This document shows, one piece after another, positions 48,615-57,930 of a stretch of DNA of 64,000 nucleotides. Location of the stretch: positions 1 through 64,000 of the forward strand of contig SZOW01000016.1 of NCBI GenBank assembly GCA_030263395.1, in the 5' to 3' direction. The DNA comes from QUBU01 sp014337915 (lineage in GTDB: Bacteria > Pseudomonadota > Gammaproteobacteria > Steroidobacterales > GCA-2729495). Made by a program: the position numbers and the translations under genes. The notes below the pieces were generated by a model. It was not told the DNA's origin, did no database searches, and saw only the letters and a program-made list of their open reading frames with translations. Positions within the stretch are counted from its first letter, which is position 1; each line of letters opens with the position of its first letter.

Positions 48615-51215
48615 TCAGTTCAGCGGAGCGTCGAAGGGGTTGTTGTAGTACTGGCCGCCGAGGTCCACCCACTCGGCCAGCAGCTTGAGTTCGGCGGCGC
48701 TGAGCCAGCCGGCATGGCTGCCACCGTTGAGGAAGCGGTTGAAGAAGCCCGGCGACTGCAGCGCGCCAGCCGTCGACATCACCGCGCTCACCGGCACCGG
48801 TGCGAAGATCGGGTCGCCGGTGTCCGGATCGACACCGACCTGCACCAGCACGTCCTGCAGCGCACCGCCATTGAGCTCCTGCTCGTTGTCGCCGAAGAAC
48901 AGTTCCACGTAGGACTTGAAGTACTCGGGCCGCAGGTCGGAGGCACCGGCCGAGAGATCGAGCTGCCCGGCAGGTACCTGGGCGGCACCGTTGCCATCCA
49001 CCACGTTGTGGCAGCTGGTGCATGTGTGGTCGGCCACCACCATGCCGTTGCCGTCGAGTACCTGGCGGTTCACTGCCCACAATGGATGGATGTGCGCCTC
49101 GTAGTTGATGGTGATGCGGCACTGGGGCGTCCAGGCGGCCAGGCAACCTGCGGTGGTGGGTGCCGGCGTGGTGAGGTCCGCGTAGCTGGCGGTGAAGCTC
49201 GCATCCGGGGCACGGCCGGAGGCCACGGCGTCGGTCCATACGTCGTCGAAGCGCAGGTCCACGCCGGGCGTGATCGCCGCGCAGTCCGTCGCGCAGGAGA
49301 TGCGCGCCCGGGCCTCGGCCATGGTCTCGCCGCTGTCGGCGAACAGCGCCGGATTTGCATGCGGGAACGGCTGGCCGTCGAGCGCGGCCCCCGCCCAGAC
49401 GCTGTTGAACAGGCCATCGCGCCCATGCGACAGCTGCGCGGCGGGATCATGGCAGCCGTTGCAGCTGCGCACCTCCCCGGCGCGCAGCTGCAGCCAGTTC
49501 TGGTGGCGCGCGCTGATGCGCCGCCCCTGGGCATCGAGCACGCTGATGGCAACCGGCACGTTGGCGGGCACCTTCACCACCACCGAGCCGTCGGGCTCCA
49601 CCATGGTGTAGCCGAGGATTTCGCGCATGCCCTGCCCGGCCGAGGCACCGAAGGCGGAGTTGTCGAAGTCAAGCACCGTGCGGTCGGGGATCGCCACCGC
49701 CTTTTCCAGGCGCAGGAACCGCGCCGGGCGCTGGTCGGCGGTGGTCAGCGAGGGATCTGCCGTGGTGGCGATGTCGCGCGAGGCCACGCCATCGATGTCA
49801 TAGACACTGCGGATGCGGATCAGGCCCACGCCCTCGGCCAGCAGGCCGGGATCGAGTTCGCCGGTGTTCTCCTTGTCGAAGATCACCGGTGGCAGCGGCT
49901 GCGACTCCAGCGCCACGACGTCGGTGTACATGACGCCCTCCAGCGGCGCGACCACCGGCAGCTGGGTGCTGTCACGCGGGTCGTAGACCCAGATGCCGTA
50001 GATGGGCGGCGCCGCCTGCGCGCCGGGGACCGCCAGGCGCTCCGCGGTGCAGGGCATAGGCCGGCCGCCATCGAGCACGCGGCACTGGCTCCAGCTGACG
50101 AGCAGGCGGCCGGTCCCGTCGTGCAGCGGATAGGCGGCGGCGTAGGTGCCGCGCGGGGAAATGCTGCCATCGGTCAGCGCATCGTTCACCGTGGCGGCAA
50201 CCTGCGCCGGCCCGGTGAGGATGCCGATGTCGGTGGCCAGCGGCTGGGTGTTGTCGACGTACTGCGCAGTGTCGATGACCACCAGGTTGCCGCCCTGGCT
50301 CAGGGCGCTGAAGGGCCGCAGGATCGTCAGCAGGCGGCCATCGGCCATTTCGCGTGGCTGCAGGAACTGCACGGTGGCGCCACCGGTGCCGGTGGCATGG
50401 CTGTTGGCCCCGTAGAGGAGCTGCAGCCCGGTGCCGTCCGGGTTCATGCGATAGAGCGACATCTCGCCGACGCTGCCGGCGTTGTCCCAGCGGGTGAAAG
50501 CCACCTCGCCGCTGGAGAGCACGGTGGGGTCGAGGTCGTGGCTCTGGTTGAAGGAGACCTGGTGGATGTTGCCACCGTCGGCATCCATGACGTGCAGCAC
50601 GAAGGCCGGCTCGCGCCGGTCCTCGTCGAGGCCGGCGTACTGCAGCTTGCCCTCGTCGACCAGCACCGCGCCGGTCTGGCGCTGGCGCGTGGAGGAGAAC
50701 AGGATACGGCCGTCCGGCAGGTAGTGTGGGGCGACATCGTGGCCGGCCGCCGCGATCACGTCCGAGCTGATGACCCGGCGCAGCACGTCACGGACGCGGT
50801 CGTACTCCCAGATGCCCCACTTCGGCTGGTCCTCGTCGTCGGCGCCCGGGATGATGGGCCCGCACATGGCGAAGATCACCCGCTCGCCGTCCCAGGAGGG
50901 CTCGACGTCGCGGATGTCGTACTGGCCCTGCGTCATGGCGCCGGTGACGTTGCGGGCGGCCGCCGCTGGCGCGGCGCGCTCGCGTACCCAGAGCTCGGCA
51001 CCGGGGTTGAAGCTGCGCAGGCGACGGGCATCGGCGGGCACCGGCTGGCCCTGGCCGTTCGCCGGCAGCGGCCGCGCCACGTAGGCGATGGCGATATCCG
51101 GCACGACCGGATCGGGCCCCTGCCCGCTGCCGACGCCGACGCCACCGCCGCCGCAGGCACCGAGCAGCGCGCCTGCTCCCAGTACGACAGCCGTCTTCAG
51201 AAAATCAATACGCAC
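48615..51215 (-). CDS. HzsA-like di-haem beta-propeller lipoprotein
   Basis: An 866-residue protein. I start at GTG 51215, which gives a clean lipoprotein signal ending L-L-G-A-C (C21); ATGs at 51257 and 51242 are possible. A PD40/beta-propeller-like half (PSWDGERVIFAMCGPIIPGA; APHYLPDGRILFSSTRQRQT) is followed by two c-haem sites, CNGCH (about 585-589) and CTSCH (about 732-736). The layout is that of HzsA-related proteins. It should be a surface or periplasmic electron-transfer or oxidase protein; its substrate is unknown. Confidence 0.87.
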   Translation of the reverse strand: MRIDFLKTAVVLGAGALLGACGGGGVGVGSGQGPDPVVPDIAIAYVARPLPANGQGQPVPADARRLRSFNPGAELWVRERAAPAAAARNVTGAMTQGQYDIRDVEPSWDGERVIFAMCGPIIPGADDEDQPKWGIWEYDRVRDVLRRVISSDVIAAAGHDVAPHYLPDGRILFSSTRQRQTGAVLVDEGKLQYAGLDEDRREPAFVLHVMDADGGNIHQVSFNQSHDLDPTVLSSGEVAFTRWDNAGSVGEMSLYRMNPDGTGLQLLYGANSHATGTGGATVQFLQPREMADGRLLTILRPFSALSQGGNLVVIDTAQYVDNTQPLATDIGILTGPAQVAATVNDALTDGSISPRGTYAAAYPLHDGTGRLLVSWSQCRVLDGGRPMPCTAERLAVPGAQAAPPIYGIWVYDPRDSTQLPVVAPLEGVMYTDVVALESQPLPPVIFDKENTGELDPGLLAEGVGLIRIRSVYDIDGVASRDIATTADPSLTTADQRPARFLRLEKAVAIPDRTVLDFDNSAFGASAGQGMREILGYTMVEPDGSVVVKVPANVPVAISVLDAQGRRISARHQNWLQLRAGEVRSCNGCHDPAAQLSHGRDGLFNSVWAGAALDGQPFPHANPALFADSGETMAEARARISCATDCAAITPGVDLRFDDVWTDAVASGRAPDASFTASYADLTTPAPTTAGCLAAWTPQCRITINYEAHIHPLWAVNRQVLDGNGMVVADHTCTSCHNVVDGNGAAQVPAGQLDLSAGASDLRPEYFKSYVELFFGDNEQELNGGALQDVLVQVGVDPDTGDPIFAPVPVSAVMSTAGALQSPGFFNRFLNGGSHAGWLSAAELKLLAEWVDLGGQYYNNPFDAPLN

Positions 51216-51514
51216 GCGTTCGTCCCGCACCCGGTACGCCATGGCACACACCCGCATTCATCCAGCACCCGCGGAAAGTCTGAGCCCGCGCGGCGCGGAC
51301 AGACGCAGCGGAGCTAACGTAATGCATCGCGAAATCAGCGGACTGTTAAGGCGATCACAGAAGGGGATGGTCATCCGGCGCCTACACTTGTCCCCAGCGC
51401 GCAATGCGCTGTTGTGTGCGGACGGGTGCTATGGACGGCGGATTCACGCGGAAGCCCTCGCGGGCTTCCCCTGGGACATGCATCACGGATGCTGCGGTCA
51501 GCGGCCCGGGGCGG

Positions 51515-52672
51515 GTGACGGCCCGCAGCCTGGTGCTCGGCCTGCTGCTGGTGCTTGCCAGCGGCAGCGCAATGGCCGGCGCGCGCGAGCAGGCCAAGCG
51601 CATGCATGACCGCCTGGCCGGCGTGCCGCCCACGGCGGCGACGCTGGACGCGATGGCGGCCGACATCGCCGGCGGCAATGCCATGGCCGCGGCCGACAGG
51701 GCGATGGAGTCGCCGTCCTTCTACAACGTTACGCTGAAGAACTTCGCCGCGCCCTGGACCAACAAGGCGCAGTCGGTGTTCGTGCCGCTGAACGACTACA
51801 CCGCCACCATCGTCGGCATGGTGCGCGACGACGTGCCGTTCAACACGGTGCTGTCGGCCAACATCCTCTACGTGGGCGCGCCCGCGCTCGGGCTACCGGC
51901 CTATTCCATGGCCAGCAATGCGCACTACCAGGCCATGGACGACCAGGGCGTGGACCTCAAGGCCGGCCTGGTACAGACGACGCAAAGCGCGGTCACCGAC
52001 CTGCCGGCCGCGGCCATCGCCGGCGTCCTCAGCACGCGGGCGGCCTCCGAGGCGTTCTTCATCGCGGGCACGAACCGCGCCATGTTCCGCTTCACGGTGC
52101 TCAACCACCTGTGCAAGGACCTCGAGGAACTCAAGGATCCCTCCCTGCCCGTGGACCGCATTCCGCAGGACGTGTCGCGCTCGCCTGGCGGCGACAGCCG
52201 CGTGTACCTCAATGCCTGCGCCGGCTGCCACACGGGCCTGGACCCGATGACCCAGGCCTTTGCCTACTACAACTGGGACCAGGCCGCCGGCCGGCTGGTC
52301 TACACGCCGGGGCAGGTGCAGCCGAAGTACCTGATCAATGCCGACAACTTCAAGACCGGCTACGTCACCCAGGACGACCACTGGGTCAACTACTGGCGCC
52401 GCGGCCAGAACCGCGTGCTCGGCTGGGCCAGCAGCGGCAACGGCAGCGCCGGTACCGGCAATGGCGCGGCCTCGCTGGGTGCCGAGCTGGCCAACAGCGA
52501 TGCCTTCGCGCGCTGCCAGGTGCAGAAGGTGTTCCGCAATGTCTGCCTGCGCGAGCCGACAAATGGCGCCGACCGCGGGCAGGTCGATTCCATGGTCAGT
52601 TCCCTGAAGACCGGTGGCTACAGGCTCAAGCGCACGTTCGCCGAGGCTGCCGTGTACTGCAAGGGAGACTGA
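51515..52672 (+). CDS. Cytochrome c-like exported protein with one CXXCH
   Basis: About 385 residues. The GTG at 51515 gives a compact signal peptide (VTARSLVLGLLLVLASGSAM, cleaved after A-G-A); the frame stays open to 51404. One haem site, CAGCH, lies near residues 235-239 (LNACAGCHTGLDPMTQAFAY). The C-terminal region carries two lone cysteines (R-C-Q-V-Q-K-V-F-R-N-V-C-L-R-E-P) and ends Y-C-K-G-D. It resembles planctomycete-type cytochrome domains found with DUF1501 partners. It is the first gene of a three-gene plus-strand operon. Confidence 0.78.
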   Translation: MTARSLVLGLLLVLASGSAMAGAREQAKRMHDRLAGVPPTAATLDAMAADIAGGNAMAAADRAMESPSFYNVTLKNFAAPWTNKAQSVFVPLNDYTATIVGMVRDDVPFNTVLSANILYVGAPALGLPAYSMASNAHYQAMDDQGVDLKAGLVQTTQSAVTDLPAAAIAGVLSTRAASEAFFIAGTNRAMFRFTVLNHLCKDLEELKDPSLPVDRIPQDVSRSPGGDSRVYLNACAGCHTGLDPMTQAFAYYNWDQAAGRLVYTPGQVQPKYLINADNFKTGYVTQDDHWVNYWRRGQNRVLGWASSGNGSAGTGNGAASLGAELANSDAFARCQVQKVFRNVCLREPTNGADRGQVDSMVSSLKTGGYRLKRTFAEAAVYCKGD

Positions 52673-52674
52673 GC

Positions 52675-55164
52675 ATGAAACGGAGCGAGGCAAGCATGAC
52701 CCTGCTGCAGCTGATCCCGGCATTGCGTCGCACGCTGCTGGCTGTCGCCACTACCCTGCTGCTCGCCGCCTGCGGCGGCGGCGCCAATGTGGTGAACAAT
52801 CCGAACCTCGCCAGCGGCAACCCGGGCCCGTCCGCCTACGGTGGCCCGCCGCCGCAGACCAGCGACATCCAGGCCTTCATGTCGGCGCTCTGGTCCAACG
52901 TGCGCGACGGTACCCCGGCGGACTGCGGCTCCTGCCACGGGGCCGGCGGCCAGGCACCGCAGTTCGCGCGCGAGGACAACGTGAACCTCGCCTACGAAGC
53001 CGCCAACACCGTGGCGAACCGCAGTGACCCGCCCTCCTCGCAGCTGGTGCAGAAGGTGGCGGGCGGCCACCACTGCTGGCTCGGCAGCGACGGCGCGAGC
53101 CTCGGTGCCTGCGCCGACATCATTGCCCAGTGGATCCAGAACTGGGCCAACCCCACCGGTGCGGTCGGCACGCGCCAGATCAACATCCAGCCGCCGGTGC
53201 TCAAGGACGTGGGCCAGAGCCGCGCCTTCCCGGCGGACCCGACGCTGTTCCAGACGCTGCTCTACCAGCCGATCCTCACGGAGTACTGCGCGGCCTGCCA
53301 CAGTTCCACGGCGCGCACGCCCGAGCAGCCGTTCTTCGCCGATCCCGACCTCGCGGCGGCCTACGCCGCGGCGAAGCCAAAGATCAACCTCGACCATCCC
53401 GACCAGTCGCGCCTCGTGGTGCGCCTGCGCGACGAGTTCCACAACTGCTGGAGCGACTGCGCGGCCAACTCCGCCGAGATGCAGGCGGCCATCGAGGCCT
53501 TCGCGGCCCAGGTCCCGGTCACCGGTGTCGCAGCGAACCTCGTGGTCAGCAAGGCACTGAAGCTTACCGACGGCACGGTGGCCAGCGGCGGCAACCGCTA
53601 CGAAGCGAGCCAGATCGCGCTCTGGGAATTCAAGGAGGGTTCGGGCATCACCGCCTTCGACACCAGCGGCGTCAACCCGGCAATCAACCTGACGCTCTCC
53701 GGCGACATCAGCTGGGTGGGCGGCTGGGGCATCAACATCAAGTCCGGCAAGGCCCAGGGCTCGACCACCACCAGCCGCAAGCTGCGCGACCTGATCGGCG
53801 CCACCGGCGAGTATTCCATCGAGGCCTGGGTCGCCCCGGGCAACGTCACGCAGGAGGATTCGCGCATCGTCAGCTACTCGGCTGGCACCACGGCGCGCAA
53901 CTTCACCCTCGGCCAGACGCTCTACAACTACGACTTCTACAACCGCAACGCGCAGAGCGACGGCAATGGCGAGCCGCGCCTGTCCACCGCCGACGCCGCG
54001 CGGCGCCTGCAGGCGACCCTGCAGCACGTGGTGGTGACCTACGACCAGGTCAACGGCCGGCGCATCTACGTCAACGGCGAATACACCGGGGACGCGGATC
54101 CGGTGGGCGGCGACAACCTCAACGACTGGGACGACACCTTCGCCTTCGTGCTCGGCAACGAGGTCTCGGGAGACCGCCAGTGGAAGGGCGTGCTGCGCAT
54201 GGTGGCCATCCACAACCGTGCGCTGACCCAGGCCCAGGTGCAGCAGAACCTGGCGGTCGGCGTCGGCGAGAAGTACTTCCTGCTGTTCTCGGTGGCGAGC
54301 CAGGTGGACGTGCCCAACGCCTACGTCATGTTCGAGGTGGCGCGTTTCGATACCTACAGCTACCTGTTCCAGAAGCCGGTGTTCATCGTCCTCAGCGACA
54401 CGCCGCCGCCGCTGAACATCCCGGTGAAGGCCATGCGCATCGGCGTCAATGGCGTGGAGTCCGCCGTGGGCCAGGCCTACGTCAACCTCGACACCACCGT
54501 CGGCGCCTCCGGGCAGGCGCTGGGCGGCGTCGGCACGGTGATCCCGCTCAACCTGGGCCCCGATGGCGACGAGTTCTTCCTGACCTTCGAGGTACTCGGC
54601 AACCACACCGACGTGCGCACCGAGCCGGCGGTGCTGGTACCCCCGCCGCCGCCCGACGGCCCGCCGCAACCGGACATCGGCGTGCGCGTCTTCGACGAGA
54701 TCAACGCCACCATGGCACAGGTGACCGGCGTGAGCACGCAGGACCCCGGCGTCAAGGCCACCTACACCACCATCAAGCAGCAGCTGCCGGCGGTGGAGAG
54801 CATCGAGGGCTTCCTCTCGGCCCATCAGGTCGGGGTGGCGCAGCTCGCCATCGAGTACTGCAACGCGCTGGTGGACAGCACATCGCTGCGCAGCGCGTTC
54901 TTCCCGGGCTTCAACTTCGCCCTGCCGGCCAGCCAGGCTTTCGACACCGCCGGTGAGCGCGACCAGGTGCTGGACCCGCTGGTGGCCAGGGTGCTGAACA
55001 CCAGCCTGGCCACGCAACCCTCGGTGGAGATGAAGGCGGAACTGAACAACCTCATGGACCGGCTCACGGCCTGCGGCGGCAGCTGCGCCGCGGACCGCAC
55101 GCCCGTGGTGGTCAAGGCCAGCTGTGCCGCTGCGCTCGGCAGCGCCGGCATGCTGGTCCAGTAG
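52675..55164 (+). CDS. LamG-domain di-haem lipoprotein
   Basis: An 829-residue lipoprotein (lipobox LLLAAC, C36). Two haem sites are CGSCH at 84-88 and CAACH at 205-209. A LamG/concanavalin-like domain follows at about 310-530 (SQIALWEFKEGSGITAFDTS; TGEYSIEAWVAPGNVTQEDS; RRIYVNGEYTGDADPVGGDN). The C-terminal part is beta-rich and proline-linked. It is coupled closely to the genes on both sides. It could bind a sugar or cell surface and pass electrons; the substrate is unknown. Confidence 0.85.
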   Translation: MKRSEASMTLLQLIPALRRTLLAVATTLLLAACGGGANVVNNPNLASGNPGPSAYGGPPPQTSDIQAFMSALWSNVRDGTPADCGSCHGAGGQAPQFAREDNVNLAYEAANTVANRSDPPSSQLVQKVAGGHHCWLGSDGASLGACADIIAQWIQNWANPTGAVGTRQINIQPPVLKDVGQSRAFPADPTLFQTLLYQPILTEYCAACHSSTARTPEQPFFADPDLAAAYAAAKPKINLDHPDQSRLVVRLRDEFHNCWSDCAANSAEMQAAIEAFAAQVPVTGVAANLVVSKALKLTDGTVASGGNRYEASQIALWEFKEGSGITAFDTSGVNPAINLTLSGDISWVGGWGINIKSGKAQGSTTTSRKLRDLIGATGEYSIEAWVAPGNVTQEDSRIVSYSAGTTARNFTLGQTLYNYDFYNRNAQSDGNGEPRLSTADAARRLQATLQHVVVTYDQVNGRRIYVNGEYTGDADPVGGDNLNDWDDTFAFVLGNEVSGDRQWKGVLRMVAIHNRALTQAQVQQNLAVGVGEKYFLLFSVASQVDVPNAYVMFEVARFDTYSYLFQKPVFIVLSDTPPPLNIPVKAMRIGVNGVESAVGQAYVNLDTTVGASGQALGGVGTVIPLNLGPDGDEFFLTFEVLGNHTDVRTEPAVLVPPPPPDGPPQPDIGVRVFDEINATMAQVTGVSTQDPGVKATYTTIKQQLPAVESIEGFLSAHQVGVAQLAIEYCNALVDSTSLRSAFFPGFNFALPASQAFDTAGERDQVLDPLVARVLNTSLATQPSVEMKAELNNLMDRLTACGGSCAADRTPVVVKASCAAALGSAGMLVQ

Positions 55165-55184
55165 GACGGAACGAGGCATAGCTT

Positions 55185-56762
55185 ATGGCGCGCAATCGCA
55201 AGAGTTTTGGCCTGGACGAGCCGCTGCGGCACCCGGACCACCGGCGGCCGCTGAGCCGGCGGGACTTCATCGCCCAGGGCTTTGCCCGTGGTGGCGCGGT
55301 GCTCGCCGGCGCCTCGATCTTCAGCCTGTTCGCCAATCCCCGGGCAGCGCACGCCGCTCTTTCACCGGACATCCAGGCTCTGCTTGGCCCCTGCGGCATC
55401 TCCAACCTCGGTGCCGGCAAGATTCCCTTCATCTGTTTCGACCTGGCCGGTGGCGCCAACCTCGCCGGATCCAGCGTGCTGGTCGGCCAGCAGGGTGGCC
55501 AGCAGGATTTCCTCAGCACCGCGGGCTACAGCAAGCTCGGCCTGCCGGGCGACATGACGCCGGCCTCGGGCATGGGCAGCTTCATCGACACCACGCTGGG
55601 CCTCGCCTTCCACAGCGACAGCGCCTTCCTGCGCGGCATGAAGACCCGCCTGTCGGCGGGCACCATGGCCGCGATCAACGGCGCGGTGATCCCGGCGCGT
55701 TCGGAGAACGACACCGGCAACAACCCGCACAACCCGATGTACGCCATCTGGCGCGCCGGGGCGGATGGCGAACTGCTGACCCTGATCGGCTCGCAGAGTT
55801 CGGACTCCGGCGGCAATTCAATGGCCCCGGCCGCCATGGTGGACGTCTCGGTGCGCCCCACCAAGGTGGATCGCACCAGCGACGTCACCGGCCTGGTGGA
55901 CACCGGCAAGCTGGTGGGCCTGCTCGCCCAGGACGATGCGGTGGCGGTGATGGAGTCCATCGAGCGCATCAGCCACAGCAAGCTCGGCCGCGTGGATACC
56001 AGGGTCAGCACCGATGCCGTGATCAAGGATCTGGTGCGCTGCGGCTACGTGAAGTCGGCATCGATCACCGACCGCTACGGCAACCCCTCGGCGCTGAATC
56101 CCGAACTGGACACCCAGATCAAGGGCGCCACCGGCATCTTCAGCGACGCCGAGTTCGCCGGCGACGGCGAATTCCGCAAGACCGCCGCGGTGATGAAGAT
56201 GGTGATCAACGGCTACGCGGGCGCGGGCACCATCACCATGGGCGGCTTCGACTACCACACCGGCGATCGCTCCACCGGCGAGCTGCGCGACTTCCGCGCC
56301 GGCGTCTGCATGGGCGCCTGCCTGGAGTACGCCGCACGCGTGGGCGTGCCGCTGATGCTCTACGTGTTCAGCGACGGCTCGGTCAACTCCAGCGGCATGC
56401 TCGACAACTCGCCGAACGGCCGCGGCAAGGGCGTGTGGACCGGTGATGACCAGAACACGGCCGCGAGTTTCTTCCTGGTCTACAACCCGGGTGGGCGCCC
56501 GGTGCTCTTCACCGGCGATGGCCGGCCGGCGGAGCGCCACCAGCAGCTCGGCTGGTTCCGCGCCGACGGCTCCGTGGAGACGGCCGGCACGCCGGCCGCC
56601 AACAACGTCAACCTGCTGGTGGAAACCGTGGCGCTCAACTACATGGCGCTGCATGGCGAGCAGAGGCAGTTCGCCAGCAAGTTCCCCATGCATGGCCTCG
56701 GCCCGGCGTCGCTGCGCGATTCACTGACCGCCTTCAATCCGATCGTGAACGGCACGATCTAG
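55185..56762 (+). CDS. Tat-exported DUF1501-like protein
   Basis: A 525-residue protein. The twin-arginine signal is L-S-R-R-D-F-I-A-Q-G-F-A-R-G-G (R25, R26) followed by AVLAGASIFSLFANPRAAHA. Folded export suggests a bound cofactor or metal. Blocks such as GGFDYHTGDRSTGELRDFRA and VPLMLYVFSDGSVNSSGMLD recall DUF1501 (alkaline-phosphatase-like) proteins. It is the third gene of the operon with the two haem proteins. The reaction is not known. Confidence 0.8.
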   Translation: MARNRKSFGLDEPLRHPDHRRPLSRRDFIAQGFARGGAVLAGASIFSLFANPRAAHAALSPDIQALLGPCGISNLGAGKIPFICFDLAGGANLAGSSVLVGQQGGQQDFLSTAGYSKLGLPGDMTPASGMGSFIDTTLGLAFHSDSAFLRGMKTRLSAGTMAAINGAVIPARSENDTGNNPHNPMYAIWRAGADGELLTLIGSQSSDSGGNSMAPAAMVDVSVRPTKVDRTSDVTGLVDTGKLVGLLAQDDAVAVMESIERISHSKLGRVDTRVSTDAVIKDLVRCGYVKSASITDRYGNPSALNPELDTQIKGATGIFSDAEFAGDGEFRKTAAVMKMVINGYAGAGTITMGGFDYHTGDRSTGELRDFRAGVCMGACLEYAARVGVPLMLYVFSDGSVNSSGMLDNSPNGRGKGVWTGDDQNTAASFFLVYNPGGRPVLFTGDGRPAERHQQLGWFRADGSVETAGTPAANNVNLLVETVALNYMALHGEQRQFASKFPMHGLGPASLRDSLTAFNPIVNGTI

Positions 56763-56840
56763 AAACCGCAGCAGCAGCATTCTTGCCGCAGCCGGTGCCA
56801 GGCCGGCAGCGGGCAGCGCCCTGCGGTAGCATGGCGCTGC

Positions 56841-57923
56841 ATGCGCATCGGCATTGAAGTCAGCACCGCCTGCCTGCGGGAGCCCACCGGGGTCGCTCAT
56901 TACGCACGCTGCCTGGCCGAGGCCCATGCCGCCGCGTTTCCCGATGACCAGCTGGAGCTGCTGGTCCGGCTGTCACGCTGGCGCCGGCGCGCCTACCTGC
57001 AGAATCCGGCGAATCTCCCGGTGCGCATCTACCACGGTCCCTGGCTGCGTTCCCCGTGGTTGCGCCCGGAGCTGGTCCACGGCACCGAGGCCTGGCTGCC
57101 GCCCTGGAAGGAACCTGCACGGGTGGTGACGGTCCACGACCTGGCGGTGCTGCGCTTCGACGAGGAGTGGTTCGCGCCGGCGGCATTCCGTGCCCGCAAG
57201 CGCCGCGCCTACGAGCAGCTGCGCGACGCCGCGGATCTGGTCATCGTCCCCAGCGAGGTCACGCGCCAGGACCTGCTGGAGTTGTTCGGTTACGACCCCG
57301 GTCGGGTGCACGTCATCCCCCACGGCATCGAGGCGCGCTGGCGACGCGACGCCATGGCAGACCCAGCGGTGCTGATGCGCCACGGCCTGGAACCCGGCTT
57401 CGTGCTGTTCGTCGGCCGCATCTCCGCCCGCAAGAATGTGGTGCGCGCCATCGAGGCCTTCGCCCGCTCCCCCGGCGCCAGGGAACGCATGCTGGTCCTT
57501 GCTGGACCCATGGCGGTCGGTGGCGAGCTGGTCAATGAAGCCATCGGCCGGCTTGGTCTCGCCAACCGCGTGCTGCTGCCCGGGTTCTGCAACGACGAGG
57601 AGATCGAAGCCCTGTACCGTGCGGCAGGCACACTGCTGTTCCCCACCTTTTACGAGGGTTTCGGCCTGCCGATCCTCGAAGCCATGGCCTGCGGCCTGCC
57701 GGTGGTGGCCGGTAGCCGTGGTTCGGCACCGGAAGTGGCAGCGGGCCACGCCGAGATCGCCGATCCCATGGACGTCGACGCCATCGCCGCGGCGCTCGAC
57801 CGGGCGCTGGCAATGGGAGCAGAGCGACGCGCGGCCGCCATTGCCCATGCCCGCGGCTTCACCTGGGAGAGGACAGCCGGCGCTACTCGTGCCGTCTACG
57901 CGGAGGCCCTGGCGGGCCGCTGA
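56841..57923 (+). CDS. GT4-family glycosyltransferase
   Basis: A 360-residue GT-B fold enzyme. The N-terminal domain has IEVSTACLREPTGVAHYARC and VVTVHDLAVLRF. The C-terminal nucleotide-sugar site has VLFVGRISARKNVVRAIEAF and FPTFYEGFGLPILEAMACGL with the E-x7-E motif. It transfers a sugar from an activated donor, probably in cell-surface polysaccharide synthesis. The donor is not predictable. It is convergent with a methyltransferase gene whose product could act on the same pathway. Confidence 0.92.
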   Translation: MRIGIEVSTACLREPTGVAHYARCLAEAHAAAFPDDQLELLVRLSRWRRRAYLQNPANLPVRIYHGPWLRSPWLRPELVHGTEAWLPPWKEPARVVTVHDLAVLRFDEEWFAPAAFRARKRRAYEQLRDAADLVIVPSEVTRQDLLELFGYDPGRVHVIPHGIEARWRRDAMADPAVLMRHGLEPGFVLFVGRISARKNVVRAIEAFARSPGARERMLVLAGPMAVGGELVNEAIGRLGLANRVLLPGFCNDEEIEALYRAAGTLLFPTFYEGFGLPILEAMACGLPVVAGSRGSAPEVAAGHAEIADPMDVDAIAAALDRALAMGAERRAAAIAHARGFTWERTAGATRAVYAEALAGR

Positions 57924-57930
57924 TCCCCGC

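Noticed and set aside
48123..51317. A 1064-codon open frame on the plus strand
   Set aside because: Antisense shadow of the HzsA-like and SH3 genes; its composition is rich in H, R, G and A without any motif.
53130..54956. A 608-codon open frame in another plus frame
   Set aside because: Overlaps the LamG gene out of frame and is low-complexity (Q, R, G, H).
52618..55179. An 853-codon open frame on the minus strand
   Set aside because: Antisense shadow of the LamG di-haem gene, which has a lipobox, two CXXCH sites and coupled neighbours.
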